A stretch of DNA of 64,000 bases from CAWAHD01 sp963781785 (GCA_963781785.1 CAWAHD010000005.1:1240001-1304000), one strand, 5' to 3'; counted from the first letter of the stretch, positions 39,545-48,988 are shown. Made by a program: numbers and translations. Notes: generated by a model not told the origin, from the sequence alone.

Positions 39545-40483
39545 ATGGCGTCATTCAAATTGGTCCGGTCGTTCCGTTCGACCTGGTGCGCAATCGTTGT
39601 GATCGGCACGGCATTCTGTGCCGCGAGCGTGACGGCCGGCCAGCCGGCGAGCGGAACCAGAGGGCCCCTGCGGATCATCGTCTTCGGCGCCCATCCCGAC
39701 GATTGCGAGCTGGAAGCCGGTGGCACGGCCGCACGATGGTCCAAGCTCGGTTACAATGTCAAGTTCGTGAGCGTGACCAACGGTGATATCGGTCACCACG
39801 AGATCGCCGGTGCGACGCTTGCCAACCGGCGCACCCGTGAAGTGAAGAAGTGCGCCGAGATCCTGGGCATCGAGACCGAGGTGCTCGACATTCACGACGG
39901 AGAGCTCTTGCCCACCTTGGAGAACCGCCGCACCATCACACGCAAAATTCGCGAATGGCGGGCCGACGTCGTCATCTCGCATCGGCCCAACGACTATCAT
40001 CCGGATCATCGATACACCGGGATCCTCGTCCAGGACGCCGCGTTCATGGTCATCGTGCCCAGCTTCTGCCCTGATGTGCCGGCACTGCGCAAGAACCCGG
40101 TCTTCCTCTACACCGAAGACGACTTCAAGAAGCCGAATCCGTTCACCCCCGACGTCGTTGTGCCCATCGATCCGGTCTTCGACCTCAAGATCGCCTGCAT
40201 CGACGCCCTGGAATCACAATTCTACGAGTGGAACCCCTGGCTCTTCGGCTATCTCGCCGACGTTCCCAAAGACAAGGCCGCCCGCCTTGTATGGACTCGT
40301 GACCGTTTCGGCAAGCGGTACAGCTCCCTCGCCGATCGGTTCCGGCCCAAACTGATCGAGCTCCTGGGCGAGGACAAGGGAAAGCAGGTGAAATACGCCG
40401 AGAGCTTCGAAGTCTGCGAGTACGGCAGCCAGCCCACGCGGGAGGAGCTCATGAGGATTTTCCCGTTCTTTGAGGGAAAGTAG
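39545..40483 (+). CDS. Exported PIG-L (LmbE-like) deacetylase
   Basis: A signal peptide (about residues 1-32, CAIVVIGTAFCAASVTAG) precedes a PIG-L domain with metal ligands in AHPDDCELEAGG near residue 49 and NDYHPDHRYTG near residue 156. The family removes N-acetyl groups from amino sugars or mycothiol-like conjugates. The intact 312-residue length and the periplasmic signal suggest action on an exported sugar. It lies upstream of a separate propeller gene on the same strand, about 370 bp away. Confidence 0.88.
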   Translation: MASFKLVRSFRSTWCAIVVIGTAFCAASVTAGQPASGTRGPLRIIVFGAHPDDCELEAGGTAARWSKLGYNVKFVSVTNGDIGHHEIAGATLANRRTREVKKCAEILGIETEVLDIHDGELLPTLENRRTITRKIREWRADVVISHRPNDYHPDHRYTGILVQDAAFMVIVPSFCPDVPALRKNPVFLYTEDDFKKPNPFTPDVVVPIDPVFDLKIACIDALESQFYEWNPWLFGYLADVPKDKAARLVWTRDRFGKRYSSLADRFRPKLIELLGEDKGKQVKYAESFEVCEYGSQPTREELMRIFPFFEGK

Positions 40484-40849
40484 GCCGGTCCGAATTGATC
40501 CCGGTCACGCCCGTTCTGCAAGCATCCCAAGACCGCAAAAACGACATCGGTGTTCGTGAATCTGGTCCGGGCCCGCGCGTCCTGCCTGTTGCGGCTGCGG
40601 CTGGGTCGCAGCACGAAACACTCCGCCTTTCGAAGGCCGCTGCGACGGTCCTACCGCTTCTTCACAATGGATTCGCTGGAACTTCATTCCCTCGGTTCGC
40701 TGCGCTTGGTACCCTGTCACTCGGCGCGCATTGCCTGCTGTTTCGAGCGTGCCTGGGAATTGTCGACGTCAGCGCCATCAGTTTGCGTCTCTGTTGCGGT
40801 GATTGTGGGAACCGACCTGACACAACCTACCAACGAAGGACGGATTACC
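40484..40849. other. Intergenic stretch without a gene
   Basis: The open frames crossing this stretch are short and low-complexity. No repeat or promoter was recognised. Confidence 0.4.
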
Positions 40850-41885
40850 ATGCTCCGACTCGCGATCGCCATCTGCTCGACCCTGTTGTGTGCCCCGACG
40901 CCGTCGGCCGAGGCCCAGGACCCGTTGGCCCGCTATGACAAAGTTCACACCATCAAAGTTGGTGGAGACGGCGGGTGGGACTTCCTCGAAGTCGACGTGG
41001 CCAACCGCAGGCTTTTCGTCGCGCGAAGCACCCGCGTGGTCGTGATCGATCTCGACACCGAGAAGGTCGTCGGCGAGATCGCCGACACGCCCGGCGTCCA
41101 TGGAATCGCGTTCGTGCCCGAGCTGAACCGCGGATTTACGAGCAACGGAGGCGACTCGACCGTCACGGCTTTCGACCTCAAGACGCTCAAGACCCTGGGT
41201 AAGGTCAAGGCCAACGGCAGGCCCGACATCATCATCTTCGAGCCCGTCAACAAGCGCATTCTGAGCTGCAACCATGGCACGAACGACATCACGGCGATCG
41301 ACCCGGAAGCGCTGAAGGTCGTCGGCACGCTGGCGCCGGGCGGCGTCCCCGAACTGGCGGTCTCCGATGAGAAGGGTCATGTCTGGGTGAACCTCGAGAA
41401 TACGAGCGAGATCGCCTGCTTTGACGCCGCGACCATGAAAGCCCTGAACAAGTTCTCCCTCGCTCCGGGCGAGGAGCCCACCGGCCTGGCATTCGACCCA
41501 AAGGCGCAAACTTTTCAGTACGTGCAACAACAAGACTCTGGTGATCGCCGACGCCGACAGCGGTAAAGTCGTCCAGACTCTCCCCATTGGCCCCGGCCCT
41601 GATGGCTGCGTGCGTGATGCCGAGACCGGCCTGATCTTTGCGTCCTGCGGCGGTGACGGCACCGTCGCCGTGGTCCGCGAGATCTCGCCCGGCAAGTATG
41701 AGATCGCCCGGACGATCAAGACTCAGGTCAGTGCGAAGACCATCGCGCTGGACCCCAAGACCCATCGCCTCTACCTCTCGGCCGCCACGCCCGAGACGGC
41801 AGCCCCCAACGCCAAGAAGGCCGCGACGAAAGGCCGCCGCCGGTATGCCCCCGGCTCGTTCGTCGTCGTGGTTGTCGGCGACTGA
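40850..41885 (+). CDS. Secreted YncE-like beta-propeller (one frameshift)
   Basis: The signal peptide is MLRLAIAICSTLLCAPTPSAEAQ. Seven or so 40-residue blades follow, of the YncE type: KTLGKVKANGRPDIIIFEPVNKRIL and KVVGTLAPGGVPELAVSDEKGHVWVNLENT. A frame change near 41510 leads into NNKTLVIADADSGKVVQTLPIGPGPDGC and on to the end at 41885. Such proteins bind metals, haem or DNA in a few cases, but usually the ligand is unknown. It ends just before a repeat field. Confidence 0.8.
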
Positions 41886-41959
41886 GATGACTCCGTCGCG
41901 CACACAACGAGCCCCAGCAAAAAAGCACCTCGTTGCCCAACCCCTTACGCAAGTTGGAG

Positions 41960-42335
41960 TTCCGCCAGGGTTTGGAATAATCGGAAAAACATGGGCTCAT
42001 TTCCTAACCTTTGACACGAGTTGGAGTTTCCGATAGGGTTTGGAGTAATCGGAATATCCGGACGAAATTCGGGCGCCTTGCCGCATCTCAATACAGCATT
42101 TGGCGTTGTGAATTCCCATGGAATAATCGGAGCCCAAGGGGGCAGAATGGGGGTGTCGGCACATGTCCTTACCGGGATTGGCCTTGTGAATGGGTTTGGA
42201 ATAATCGGAACTCGACGGTGAAGGCGCACTGATGTTACATCTCGTTAGAGGACCGTGGGTTGCGGATGAGTTTGGAATGATCGGAACGAGACATCGAACC
42301 CGCATATCCGACGAATCGCATTCCATTGGGATGAT
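41960..42335. repeat. Degenerate GTTTGGAATAATCGGAA repeat field
   Basis: The word GTTTGGAATAATCGGAA, or one- or two-base variants, is found near 41967, 42037, 42117, 42191 and 42265, with a weaker copy near 42323. Spacing is irregular (65-84 bp). No gene lies between 41886 and the glycosyltransferase stop at 42384. Confidence 0.6.
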
Positions 42336-42383
42336 CATGTCGGTCAATCATCAGACGGCGCACCCGGCGCAATGGGCACTCCG

Positions 42384-43208
42384 CTATTCCCGATGGCCGA
42401 CTGTCAAAAAGAACGACTGGTACCGCTGGCCCAGCGCGTCGCGGTTCCAGCGGCGGGCCTCGATCCTGGCTCGCTCACGATGGCTCGCTTCAAACTCCGG
42501 ATCGTCCCAGAGGCGCTCGATGACAGCTACCCAGGGGGCCACTTCCTGCGCGGTCGGCACCACGCCGCTGGTGGGCGTGCACCGCTCGGGGATCGTGAAC
42601 ACGAACCCGGCGTCGCCCAGAGTCTCAGGCAGCGCCCCCCGGTCGCTCGCCAGCACAGGTATTCCGTTGGCCATCGCCGAGGGAAAGATCACGGTCGAGA
42701 CGTCGGTAAAGCCGCGGCGATCGTTATAGCCGAAGTTATGCAGGTGGAAGACGACGGCCAACCCTGCGGCCCTGGCCCTGCGCATCAGCTCCAGGCTGAC
42801 CGGGTGGCCGCCATAGGTCAAAAGCACTTGCGGCCGGAACCGATTCAATACTTGGCAGGCCAGGTCGAGGAACAAGCCTGCCTCGTAGGGGCTGGGCGCC
42901 CGCTCGGCCCGGCTGTGCGCTGTCGGCAGAAGGGTCACTCGCACGCGGTCGAGCTCCAGGTCGAACACTTCGGCTTGGCCGCCCCGGCTAAGTGCCGCCC
43001 CGCCACGCTTGGTCGGCAGGTCGAACGCACTAAGCACGTCGTCGAGGGGCGTTTCCTGCTGGTAGTCGAGCACGCCGCAGGTCAGAGCACGGCAGTCCCA
43101 GCCGTGGGCGGCAAGCAGCTCGAGCAACTCGCGGGTTGCCAGGGCCGCGCCGCTCGACGGGTCGAGATAGCTGTGGATCGAAGCAAAAAGCAGGCGGTTG
43201 GTAGTCAT
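42384..43208 (-). CDS. Glycosyltransferase family 4, internally deleted
   Basis: The 274-residue protein starts MTTNRLLFASIHSYLDPSSGAALATRELLELL and keeps the N-terminal GT-B half through FHLHNFGYNDRRGFTDVSTVIFPS. It then goes directly to AMANGIPVLASDRGALPETLG, the sugar-nucleotide site near the C-terminus. The stretch between (about 100-130 residues with the linker and the start of the second Rossmann fold) is missing without a frame change. The protein is unlikely to be active. It lies downstream of the GHMP kinase on the same strand, in a polysaccharide block. Confidence 0.75.
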   Translation of the reverse strand: MTTNRLLFASIHSYLDPSSGAALATRELLELLAAHGWDCRALTCGVLDYQQETPLDDVLSAFDLPTKRGGAALSRGGQAEVFDLELDRVRVTLLPTAHSRAERAPSPYEAGLFLDLACQVLNRFRPQVLLTYGGHPVSLELMRRARAAGLAVVFHLHNFGYNDRRGFTDVSTVIFPSAMANGIPVLASDRGALPETLGDAGFVFTIPERCTPTSGVVPTAQEVAPWVAVIERLWDDPEFEASHRERARIEARRWNRDALGQRYQSFFLTVGHRE

Positions 43209-43350
43209 ACGTAAATCCTAAATCCTAAATCCGAAACCAAACATGAAACTATGCCCGAAACCCTGAGCTCGAAATCTGAAATCTCAGTCTGTGCGCCGAA
43301 GCAGTTCCGAGTCCGATTTTAGGATTTAGGGTTTAGGATTTAGGATTTAT
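43209..43350. repeat. Inverted TAAATCC / GGATTTA repeats
   Basis: TAAATCCTAAATCCTAAATCC at about 43212-43232 is the inverse of GGATTTAGGATTTA at 43336-43349, and a few more copies are next to them (GATTTAGGGTTTAGG). About 100 bp separate the arms. The sequence could form a cruciform between the two sugar genes. Confidence 0.6.
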
Positions 43351-43365
43351 GGTTTCCCCAGGGTT

Positions 43366-44337
43366 TCAGTGAATGAAGATCAGCCGGCTGCCGTGCCGGG
43401 CGAGCTTGAACGGCAGTTCCCGCGCTCGTCCGAGTGCTTCGCGGATGGCGCGATGGCGCCAGGGGGGCGCGATCAGGAGCAGGAACCCGCCTCCGCCGGC
43501 CCCCAGCAGTTTCCCGCCGCCAGCGCCGGCGTGTCGGGCGGCTGCGTACCAGTCGTCGATCTGTCGGTTGCTGATGCCGCACCCGAGCGAGCGCTTCAGT
43601 TCCCAGCCCCGGTGCAATAGCTCGGCGAACCGGTCGAGGTCGCCGGCGCCGGCCAAGGCGTCTCGCATTTCCCCGGCCAGGTCGCGAAGCGACGTCAGGA
43701 CGTCCAAGTGAGCTTCGGTGATGCTCGATTGGCGTTCGAGGATGCTGTCGGCCTTGCGCGTCTGCCCGGTGTACATGAGCAGGGCGTGCCGCTCCAGCTC
43801 GTCGAGCGTTTCGGCGCGGCACGGTACCGGTTCGACGTCGACGGTGTCGTCCGGGTTGAAACGGATGGTGTTGAGCCCTCCGAAGGCGGCTGCATACTGG
43901 TCCTGGCGTCCGACGGGTTTTCCGAGGACGTTGATCTGGATTCGGGATGCTTGTTCGGCAAGGAGTTTGGGGCTGACGACCCGGTTGCGGAATGCGTACA
44001 ACGCCCCGAGGAGACCGACCGTGAGGCTGCTGCTGGATCCCATTCCGGTTCCGGCCGGCACATCGCCGATGGTGGTGATTTCGAGGGGCTCGTCGATCTC
44101 CACGAGGCGCATGGCTTCGCGAACGAGCTCGTGCTGGACTTCATCGAGCGTGCCGGCGACCTCGGTGCGTGAGTAGCTGACGCGGATGGACGGCTCGAAC
44201 CGCCGGTGGATCGTGACATAAATGTGGTGATCGATCGTGGTGCTGAGCACGGCCCCGTGCTGCCGGCGGTAAAACGCCGGCAGATCGGTCCCGCCGCCTG
44301 CGAAGCTGACTCGGTACGGTGTCTGGGAGATGATCAT
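43366..44337 (-). CDS. GHMP kinase, heptose-7-phosphate kinase type
   Basis: The 323-residue protein starts MIISQTPYRVSFAGGGTDLPAFYR, with the ATP loop VPAGTGMGSSSSLTVGLLGAL and the C-terminal KLLGAGGGGFLLLIAP. These are the motifs of D-glycero-D-manno-heptose 7-phosphate kinases (HddA-like) and related sugar kinases. It would supply activated heptose or a similar sugar for surface glycans. It lies in a minus-strand block with glycosyltransferases, 157 bp upstream of the truncated one. Confidence 0.85.
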   Translation of the reverse strand: MIISQTPYRVSFAGGGTDLPAFYRRQHGAVLSTTIDHHIYVTIHRRFEPSIRVSYSRTEVAGTLDEVQHELVREAMRLVEIDEPLEITTIGDVPAGTGMGSSSSLTVGLLGALYAFRNRVVSPKLLAEQASRIQINVLGKPVGRQDQYAAAFGGLNTIRFNPDDTVDVEPVPCRAETLDELERHALLMYTGQTRKADSILERQSSITEAHLDVLTSLRDLAGEMRDALAGAGDLDRFAELLHRGWELKRSLGCGISNRQIDDWYAAARHAGAGGGKLLGAGGGGFLLLIAPPWRHRAIREALGRARELPFKLARHGSRLIFIH

Positions 44338-44571
44338 GGCGCAGTTCCTCCTGGTCCACGGATGTCACTCGCTACCGCGGATCGAAAAGATGAAACCAGG
44401 AAATGGCCGGAATATGGTGATCCACAGATGACCCCGAGGAAAGCCGGCAAGATGACTGGGAAACGAGCCCAGAAAATCGAGGAGTGTTTAACCACCGAAA
44501 ACACGGATCTTCACGGAAGAAGACCGCCGGATCGGAGGGCAGCTATGCCCGCAGATGGGTCTTTTTGTCGC

Positions 44572-45110
44572 CTTTCGCTCCGCGAAAGTATGCCGTCTCA
44601 ATCGCTGACTCGGCCCCTCGGATCGAAGTATCCACCGAGCGTCGGGGACGTCGTTTGTCGCCTTTCGCTCCGCGAAAGTATGTTGTCTCAATCGACGATT
44701 TGGCCTCCCGGCTCGATGTGTCCGCCGAGCGTCGGGGACGTCGTTTGTCGCCTTTCGCTCCGCGAAAGTAGGCGGTCTCAATCGGCGATTGGCCTCTCGG
44801 ATCGAAGGATCCGCCGAGCGTCGGGGACGCCTTTTGTCGCCTTTCGCTCCGCGAAAGTGTGCTCTCCCAATAATCGATATGCGACTTTATTCTGACATGT
44901 AAGCTTATCGCCTCATGATTCGTCCCGCCGTCGGAAGGATTTACCGAGCATCGGCGTCGCCTTCAGTACAGAAAACGCACAACTTTCGCGGAGCGAAAGG
45001 CGACTTTGTTCTGACCACGGCGTTGTTACCCGTATTCATCCGCGTTCGTGGCGTCCGCTGGAACAAAGGCACAACTTTCGCGGAGCGAAAGGCGACTCTG
45101 CTTTGACCAC
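44572..45110. repeat. Hairpin repeat array 3 (90-bp period)
   Basis: CTTTCGCTCCGCGAAAG occurs at 44572, 44662, 44752 and 44841 (spacing 90, 90, 89), with inverted copies at 44983 and 45075. The design is the same as arrays 1 and 2: direct copies first, then inverted copies followed by TTCTGACCACGGCG. No gene is seen in 44338-45398. Confidence 0.85.
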
Positions 45111-45398
45111 AGCGCTATTACTGGTATTAATCTGCCTTGCCAGCCTCCCCTGCGGACAAGACTCTCCGAGCTTGCAGGTCCAGCATTCCGGCTCTTGCCG
45201 AGCGTTGATACCTGACTGGTTCTTCGCGTCATGGCTCTCGGCTGTTTTCCTCTCTCGCCTCACCACTCGATTTTTCCGTGTCGATCAGTGCCTTCCGTGG
45301 TTAAAACGTTTTGATGGTCTTTGATGTCTGTTCATCAGTGTGCATCTGTGGCTTCCCATCTCGGGGTTCGTCCGTGGTGACGTCCAGGATTTCGTGGT

Positions 45399-46463
45399 TC
45401 AGCCCAGGTGCTTGATTGCCTCCTTATCGCCGGGGCATTCGGCCAGCACCGCGCGCCATTGCCGCTCGGCTTCTTCGTGGTCCCCGCGTGCCTTGGCGAG
45501 GGCCGCGAGGTTGCGCCGGGTGAGATGCCCGTAAATTCCCTGGTCGATGCTGGCGAACTTCTGCGGCCGCGACAGAGTCAGGATCCGCCGCCAGCACTCC
45601 TCAGCCTTGCCCGGCTCGCCGTTCTGCCGGTGCACAACTGCCTTGCGGAACCACAGCTCCGCATCCTCGGGGTCGAGCGAAAGCCCCTCGGCACAGGTCT
45701 TCAAGGCTGCCGGAAAGTCACCCAGCATCTGGTGGCCGCGTGCGATCAGGGCATACAGCTTGCGTGTGATCGAATCCGTCGGCGCCGACCCAGCCAGGCT
45801 GCGTTTGAGGTACCCGAGCGCCTCGCTCCACTGACCGCGTTCGACCGCGATCGAGCCCAGGTTGAACAGGGTAAACGGATCATTCGGCCGCTCGGCGAGC
45901 TCTTCGAGCAAGATTCGCGAGTCGCGATTGAGCTTCCGCGACCGCAGCGCCCGGTCGGCATAACCGGTGTGTCTTACCGTGATATCGGTCCACTCGGTGG
46001 GCACACCGGCCCTTTTGAGCGCCGGCAGTATCTGCTCGTGGACCCGGTAGATCCAGCGCACGCCCTCGATCACGGGAAACAGCCGGATGTGGTCGACGAC
46101 CGTATCGCCGCCGCTTCCATCCGGGCCGGGATCGCACGCGCAACGCACCACGAACGCGCGCGGGCCTTCGTTGCAGGTCAACGGGCCGAGAAGGGCCTCA
46201 AGCTTCAGACGCTGCGGCGGCTCGACGAGGTCGTCGGCATCGAGCCAGAAGGCATAATCACCCTTGGCACGCGCCAGGGCTGCGTTACGGGCGGCGGCGA
46301 AGTCATCAACCCACGGCATATCAAAGACCCTCGCACCGAACGAGCGGGCGATTTCGATGGTGCGGTCCTTGCTGCCGGTGTCGAGCACAATCACTTCATC
46401 GAACAGACCGCGGACTGACTCGAGGGAACGCGGAAGGTTGGCTTCTTCGTCCTTGACGATCAT
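45399..46463 (-). CDS. Glycosyltransferase family 2 with C-terminal TPRs
   Basis: It starts MIVKDEEANLPRSLESVRGLFDEVIVLDTGSKDRT, with the metal-binding DADD (FWLDADDLVEPP), typical GT2 of the SPBc2/Wc type, followed by five or more TPR units (FTLFNLGSIAVERGQWSEALGYLKRSL). It has 354 residues. Immediately upstream in its frame is a stop inside a REP hairpin. The residues in front of Met (PTPRAKVSLT) suggest that the start of a longer protein has been cut off by the hairpin array. It probably makes surface glycan with the upstream methyltransferase-GT4 protein. Confidence 0.85.
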   Translation of the reverse strand: MIVKDEEANLPRSLESVRGLFDEVIVLDTGSKDRTIEIARSFGARVFDMPWVDDFAAARNAALARAKGDYAFWLDADDLVEPPQRLKLEALLGPLTCNEGPRAFVVRCACDPGPDGSGGDTVVDHIRLFPVIEGVRWIYRVHEQILPALKRAGVPTEWTDITVRHTGYADRALRSRKLNRDSRILLEELAERPNDPFTLFNLGSIAVERGQWSEALGYLKRSLAGSAPTDSITRKLYALIARGHQMLGDFPAALKTCAEGLSLDPEDAELWFRKAVVHRQNGEPGKAEECWRRILTLSRPQKFASIDQGIYGHLTRRNLAALAKARGDHEEAERQWRAVLAECPGDKEAIKHLG

Positions 46464-48627
46464 GGTGAGGCTGACTTTGGCGCGCGGCGTAGGTCAGGCT
46501 TTCCAGCCTGACGTTCCCGTAGGTCAGGCTTTCCAGCCTGACGTCTTTGTTGTAGGTCGGGCTTTCTAACCTGACGTCTTTGTTGTAGGTCGGGCTTTCC
46601 AGCCTGACGTCCCGTTTGCCGATCGGGCTCTCTAGCACGACGTCGGGCTCGACCGCCGGCATTGCCCAACGGCTCGCGTCAGGCTGGAAAGCCTGACCTA
46701 CAGAATACCTAACGTCAGGCTGGAAAGCCTGACCTACGTTTGCGCGATCCGTCGCTCTGGCGCACTGAGCTGACGGCCGCGCCTCCGCCTTCAGCGCCGG
46801 ACCCGGCGCCGACACTCTGCCGGCTTCGATCACCTCCTCTTCCGCAGCCAGCGCATGCAATCTCCGTTCGACCGCCTCCGCGGTTCGAGCCCACGTGAAA
46901 TGCTCGCGGATCCAGGCAGAGGCCGCGCTCCCCTTGGCCCTCGCTGATGCCGGGTCGGCCGCCACGCGGCGGAGATGCTCAACCAGGGCATCCTGATCCG
47001 GCTCCCAAAGCCACGGCCGGCCGATCGTCTCGAGATCGCCCACCCGGCACTCGGCGAACATTCCCCGACGCGCCGGGATGAAAAACGCCGTCTCCTCCGT
47101 GGCATAATCGAGCACCGGCCCAGCGCCGGTGACGATCACGGGCAGCCCGCAGGCCATCGCCTCGACGATCGGCAGGCCAAACCCCTCACCGCGAAATGGA
47201 TGCACCAGGCAATCGCAAGCGGCGTACAGCCCGGCCATCTCCTGCTCGCCCAGGTCGCGGTCGATGTATTCGACCGAATAGCCCTCCTCACGCAGCTTGG
47301 CCACCCTGGCCTCCGCCGTCTGTCCGCGGTAAAAGCTCCTGGTCCCCATGTCCTTGACGACCAGCCTGACGCCGTCAGATGGCCCAAACGCCCGGCCAAA
47401 CGCTGAGAGCAACACATCGATCCCCTTGCGGAAGATCGTGCCGCCAACGAAGACGAACCGCAAATCCGGGCCGGGCGGCAAGGCCAATGGCGCAACACCG
47501 GGCCGGAAGACCTCTGGGTCGACTCCCAGCGGAATAACATGGACGCGCCCCGCCGGCATACCAGCATCCAGGTAGCAGTCGCGGACCGAGCGGCTGTAAG
47601 CCCAGACCTCGTCGACGTGGCGCAGAGCCGGCAGCCAAGCCTTGGGAATGCTGCCGTACTCCCACGGCTGCATGAGCACCCAGCGGCCGCTCGGCGGCCG
47701 TTCCAGCTTCGGCGGCCACTGGTGCCGCACGTGCACCCGTGCCGGTCCGCCGGCCGGTCCACGACCTAACCGCGCGGCCAGGCGGTCGTCCAGCGGCAAT
47801 CGCTCGGGCTTCGCGTCCCCGTTGGTCTTGGAATCCCAGATCAACCCCAGGTCATGCCCGCGGTCGACCAGCGCGCGGCACAGCGCCCGGTTGACCCGTG
47901 CGAGCGAGTGCAGCCCTTCCGGGTCGCCTTCCCACGCCACGCGCACGGGGCCCGAATGCGGCTGCGTCGGTTGCGGCGGTGGCAGCGGCGCCTGCTTGCG
48001 CACAAAAGCAACCTCGGTCCCCTCAACGTGAACCACCGACTCCTGGAACCCAATCTGCTCGATCGCCTCGCGGACCTTGACCCATGGTGTCGCGCTATTG
48101 AAGTCATGCCAGAGGAGCCACCCTCCAGGCGCCAGCGCGCCGTATGCCTTCCGGGTGTCATTCAGGACGTGTTCGAGATCGTGGCCGCCGTCGACGAACA
48201 CGAAGTCGAGCGGCGCCAGCCGGCCGAAGTCGTAGACCATCGAGTCGGCGATGATGAAGCTGACCTTCCATGCTTTGCCGAAATGATCGGCGAATCGGGC
48301 GAACTCGCCGCGCGACGGAGCATCGACCTGTTGCTGTGGCGCACCGGGCGCCGCTCGCTCGGTTTCCCGGACGATTCCCAGGCTGAAGATCTGGGCATCG
48401 TCCAGGGTCCAGCGAGTGAAATTCGCCGTCATGTGTCCCAGCGCCGTGCCGATTTCGAGCACGCGGCGGGGTCGGGCGTAAGTTAGCAGCGTGAGCACGG
48501 CGTGGGTATCGGACGCGGGTGTATACCCGCAGACGGCGTCGGGAAGGCGGCGCTCGCCGAAGCGGGCGGTGAAATCAGAGCCGGGCATGATATTAACGTG
48601 CGTTTTCGTCCTGGGTGTGCGTGTCAT
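46396..48627 (-). CDS. Methyltransferase-glycosyltransferase (GT4) fusion, reading into REP hairpins
   Basis: The N-terminal class I methyltransferase (RVLEIGTALGHMTANFTRW, LDFVFVDGGHDLEHV) covers about residues 1-210. A GT4 glycosyltransferase follows: HVRHQWPPKLERPP, VIPLGVDPEVFRPG, FVGGTIFRKGIDVLLSAF, VHPFRGEGFGLPIVEAMACGLPVIVT. After about residue 630 the frame runs through palindromic repeats that translate as VGQAFQPDV and RLESPTYNKDV, so the last 115 residues are not original protein. The ATG at 48627 is preferred because GAGAGG lies about 10 bases upstream; the ATG at 48588 is an alternative. It is upstream of the GT2-TPR gene and may once have been fused to it. Confidence 0.8.
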   Translation of the reverse strand: MTRTPRTKTHVNIMPGSDFTARFGERRLPDAVCGYTPASDTHAVLTLLTYARPRRVLEIGTALGHMTANFTRWTLDDAQIFSLGIVRETERAAPGAPQQQVDAPSRGEFARFADHFGKAWKVSFIIADSMVYDFGRLAPLDFVFVDGGHDLEHVLNDTRKAYGALAPGGWLLWHDFNSATPWVKVREAIEQIGFQESVVHVEGTEVAFVRKQAPLPPPQPTQPHSGPVRVAWEGDPEGLHSLARVNRALCRALVDRGHDLGLIWDSKTNGDAKPERLPLDDRLAARLGRGPAGGPARVHVRHQWPPKLERPPSGRWVLMQPWEYGSIPKAWLPALRHVDEVWAYSRSVRDCYLDAGMPAGRVHVIPLGVDPEVFRPGVAPLALPPGPDLRFVFVGGTIFRKGIDVLLSAFGRAFGPSDGVRLVVKDMGTRSFYRGQTAEARVAKLREEGYSVEYIDRDLGEQEMAGLYAACDCLVHPFRGEGFGLPIVEAMACGLPVIVTGAGPVLDYATEETAFFIPARRGMFAECRVGDLETIGRPWLWEPDQDALVEHLRRVAADPASARAKGSAASAWIREHFTWARTAEAVERRLHALAAEEEVIEAGRVSAPGPALKAEARPSAQCARATDRANVGQAFQPDVRYSVGQAFQPDASRWAMPAVEPDVVLESPIGKRDVRLESPTYNKDVRLESPTYNKDVRLESLTYGNVRLESLTYAARQSQPHHDRQGRRSQPSAFPRVSPRSVR
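46487..46745. repeat. REP hairpin array of the TCAGGCT/AGCCTGA family
   Basis: Five plus-oriented copies (TCAGGCTTTCCAGCCTGA or TCGGGCT variants) lie near 46495, 46524, 46558, 46590 and 46622. Two opposite copies lie near 46679 and 46713. Each copy has a 7-bp stem and a 4-base loop and is usually flanked by GTAGG and ACGT. The block sits between the GT4 and GT2 domains and is translated as part of the upstream frame. Confidence 0.85.
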
Positions 48628-48988
48628 CGTTTGCAGCCTCTCAGGCAAGGAAGGCACGCGACCGGCCGGCGCACGCGCGCCAGTTCGCGGCCGTCTGTTG
48701 CTTGCGTTTCGAACACCGCCACCAGAAAGCCGGGCGCCATCTGAGTGCGCCGATGAAAAGCTGGGTCTGGACGCGCTAGCATCGGCCGTCGACTCGACAA
48801 GCTTTTGTCGCGTCGCGTTCGTTGGAGTCCCGCCTTTAGGCGGTCAGTTCCACGTGCGCCCGAATGCGCGAAGACCGCCTAAAGGCGGGACTCCAGCACG
48901 GCCTGTCCGCAGTCTCCGGATCGCGCTACCGCCTGCGCCATGCTGGCGTGGCCAATCGGTTTTTCGCGACACGCCCGGGCTCGGCCTC
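48628..48988. repeat. Inverted pair of CCGCCTTTAGGCGG hairpins and flanking non-coding DNA
   Basis: GGAGTCCCGCCTTTAGGCGG near 48824 and its inverse near 48872 make a two-unit palindromic element about 72 bp long. The rest of the stretch holds no clear gene. Confidence 0.65.

Noticed and set aside
43316..43350. Telomere-like TTTAGG repeats.
   Set aside because: Only a few imperfect copies inside bacterial intergenic DNA with an inverted partner 100 bp away; no reason to suppose a linear end.
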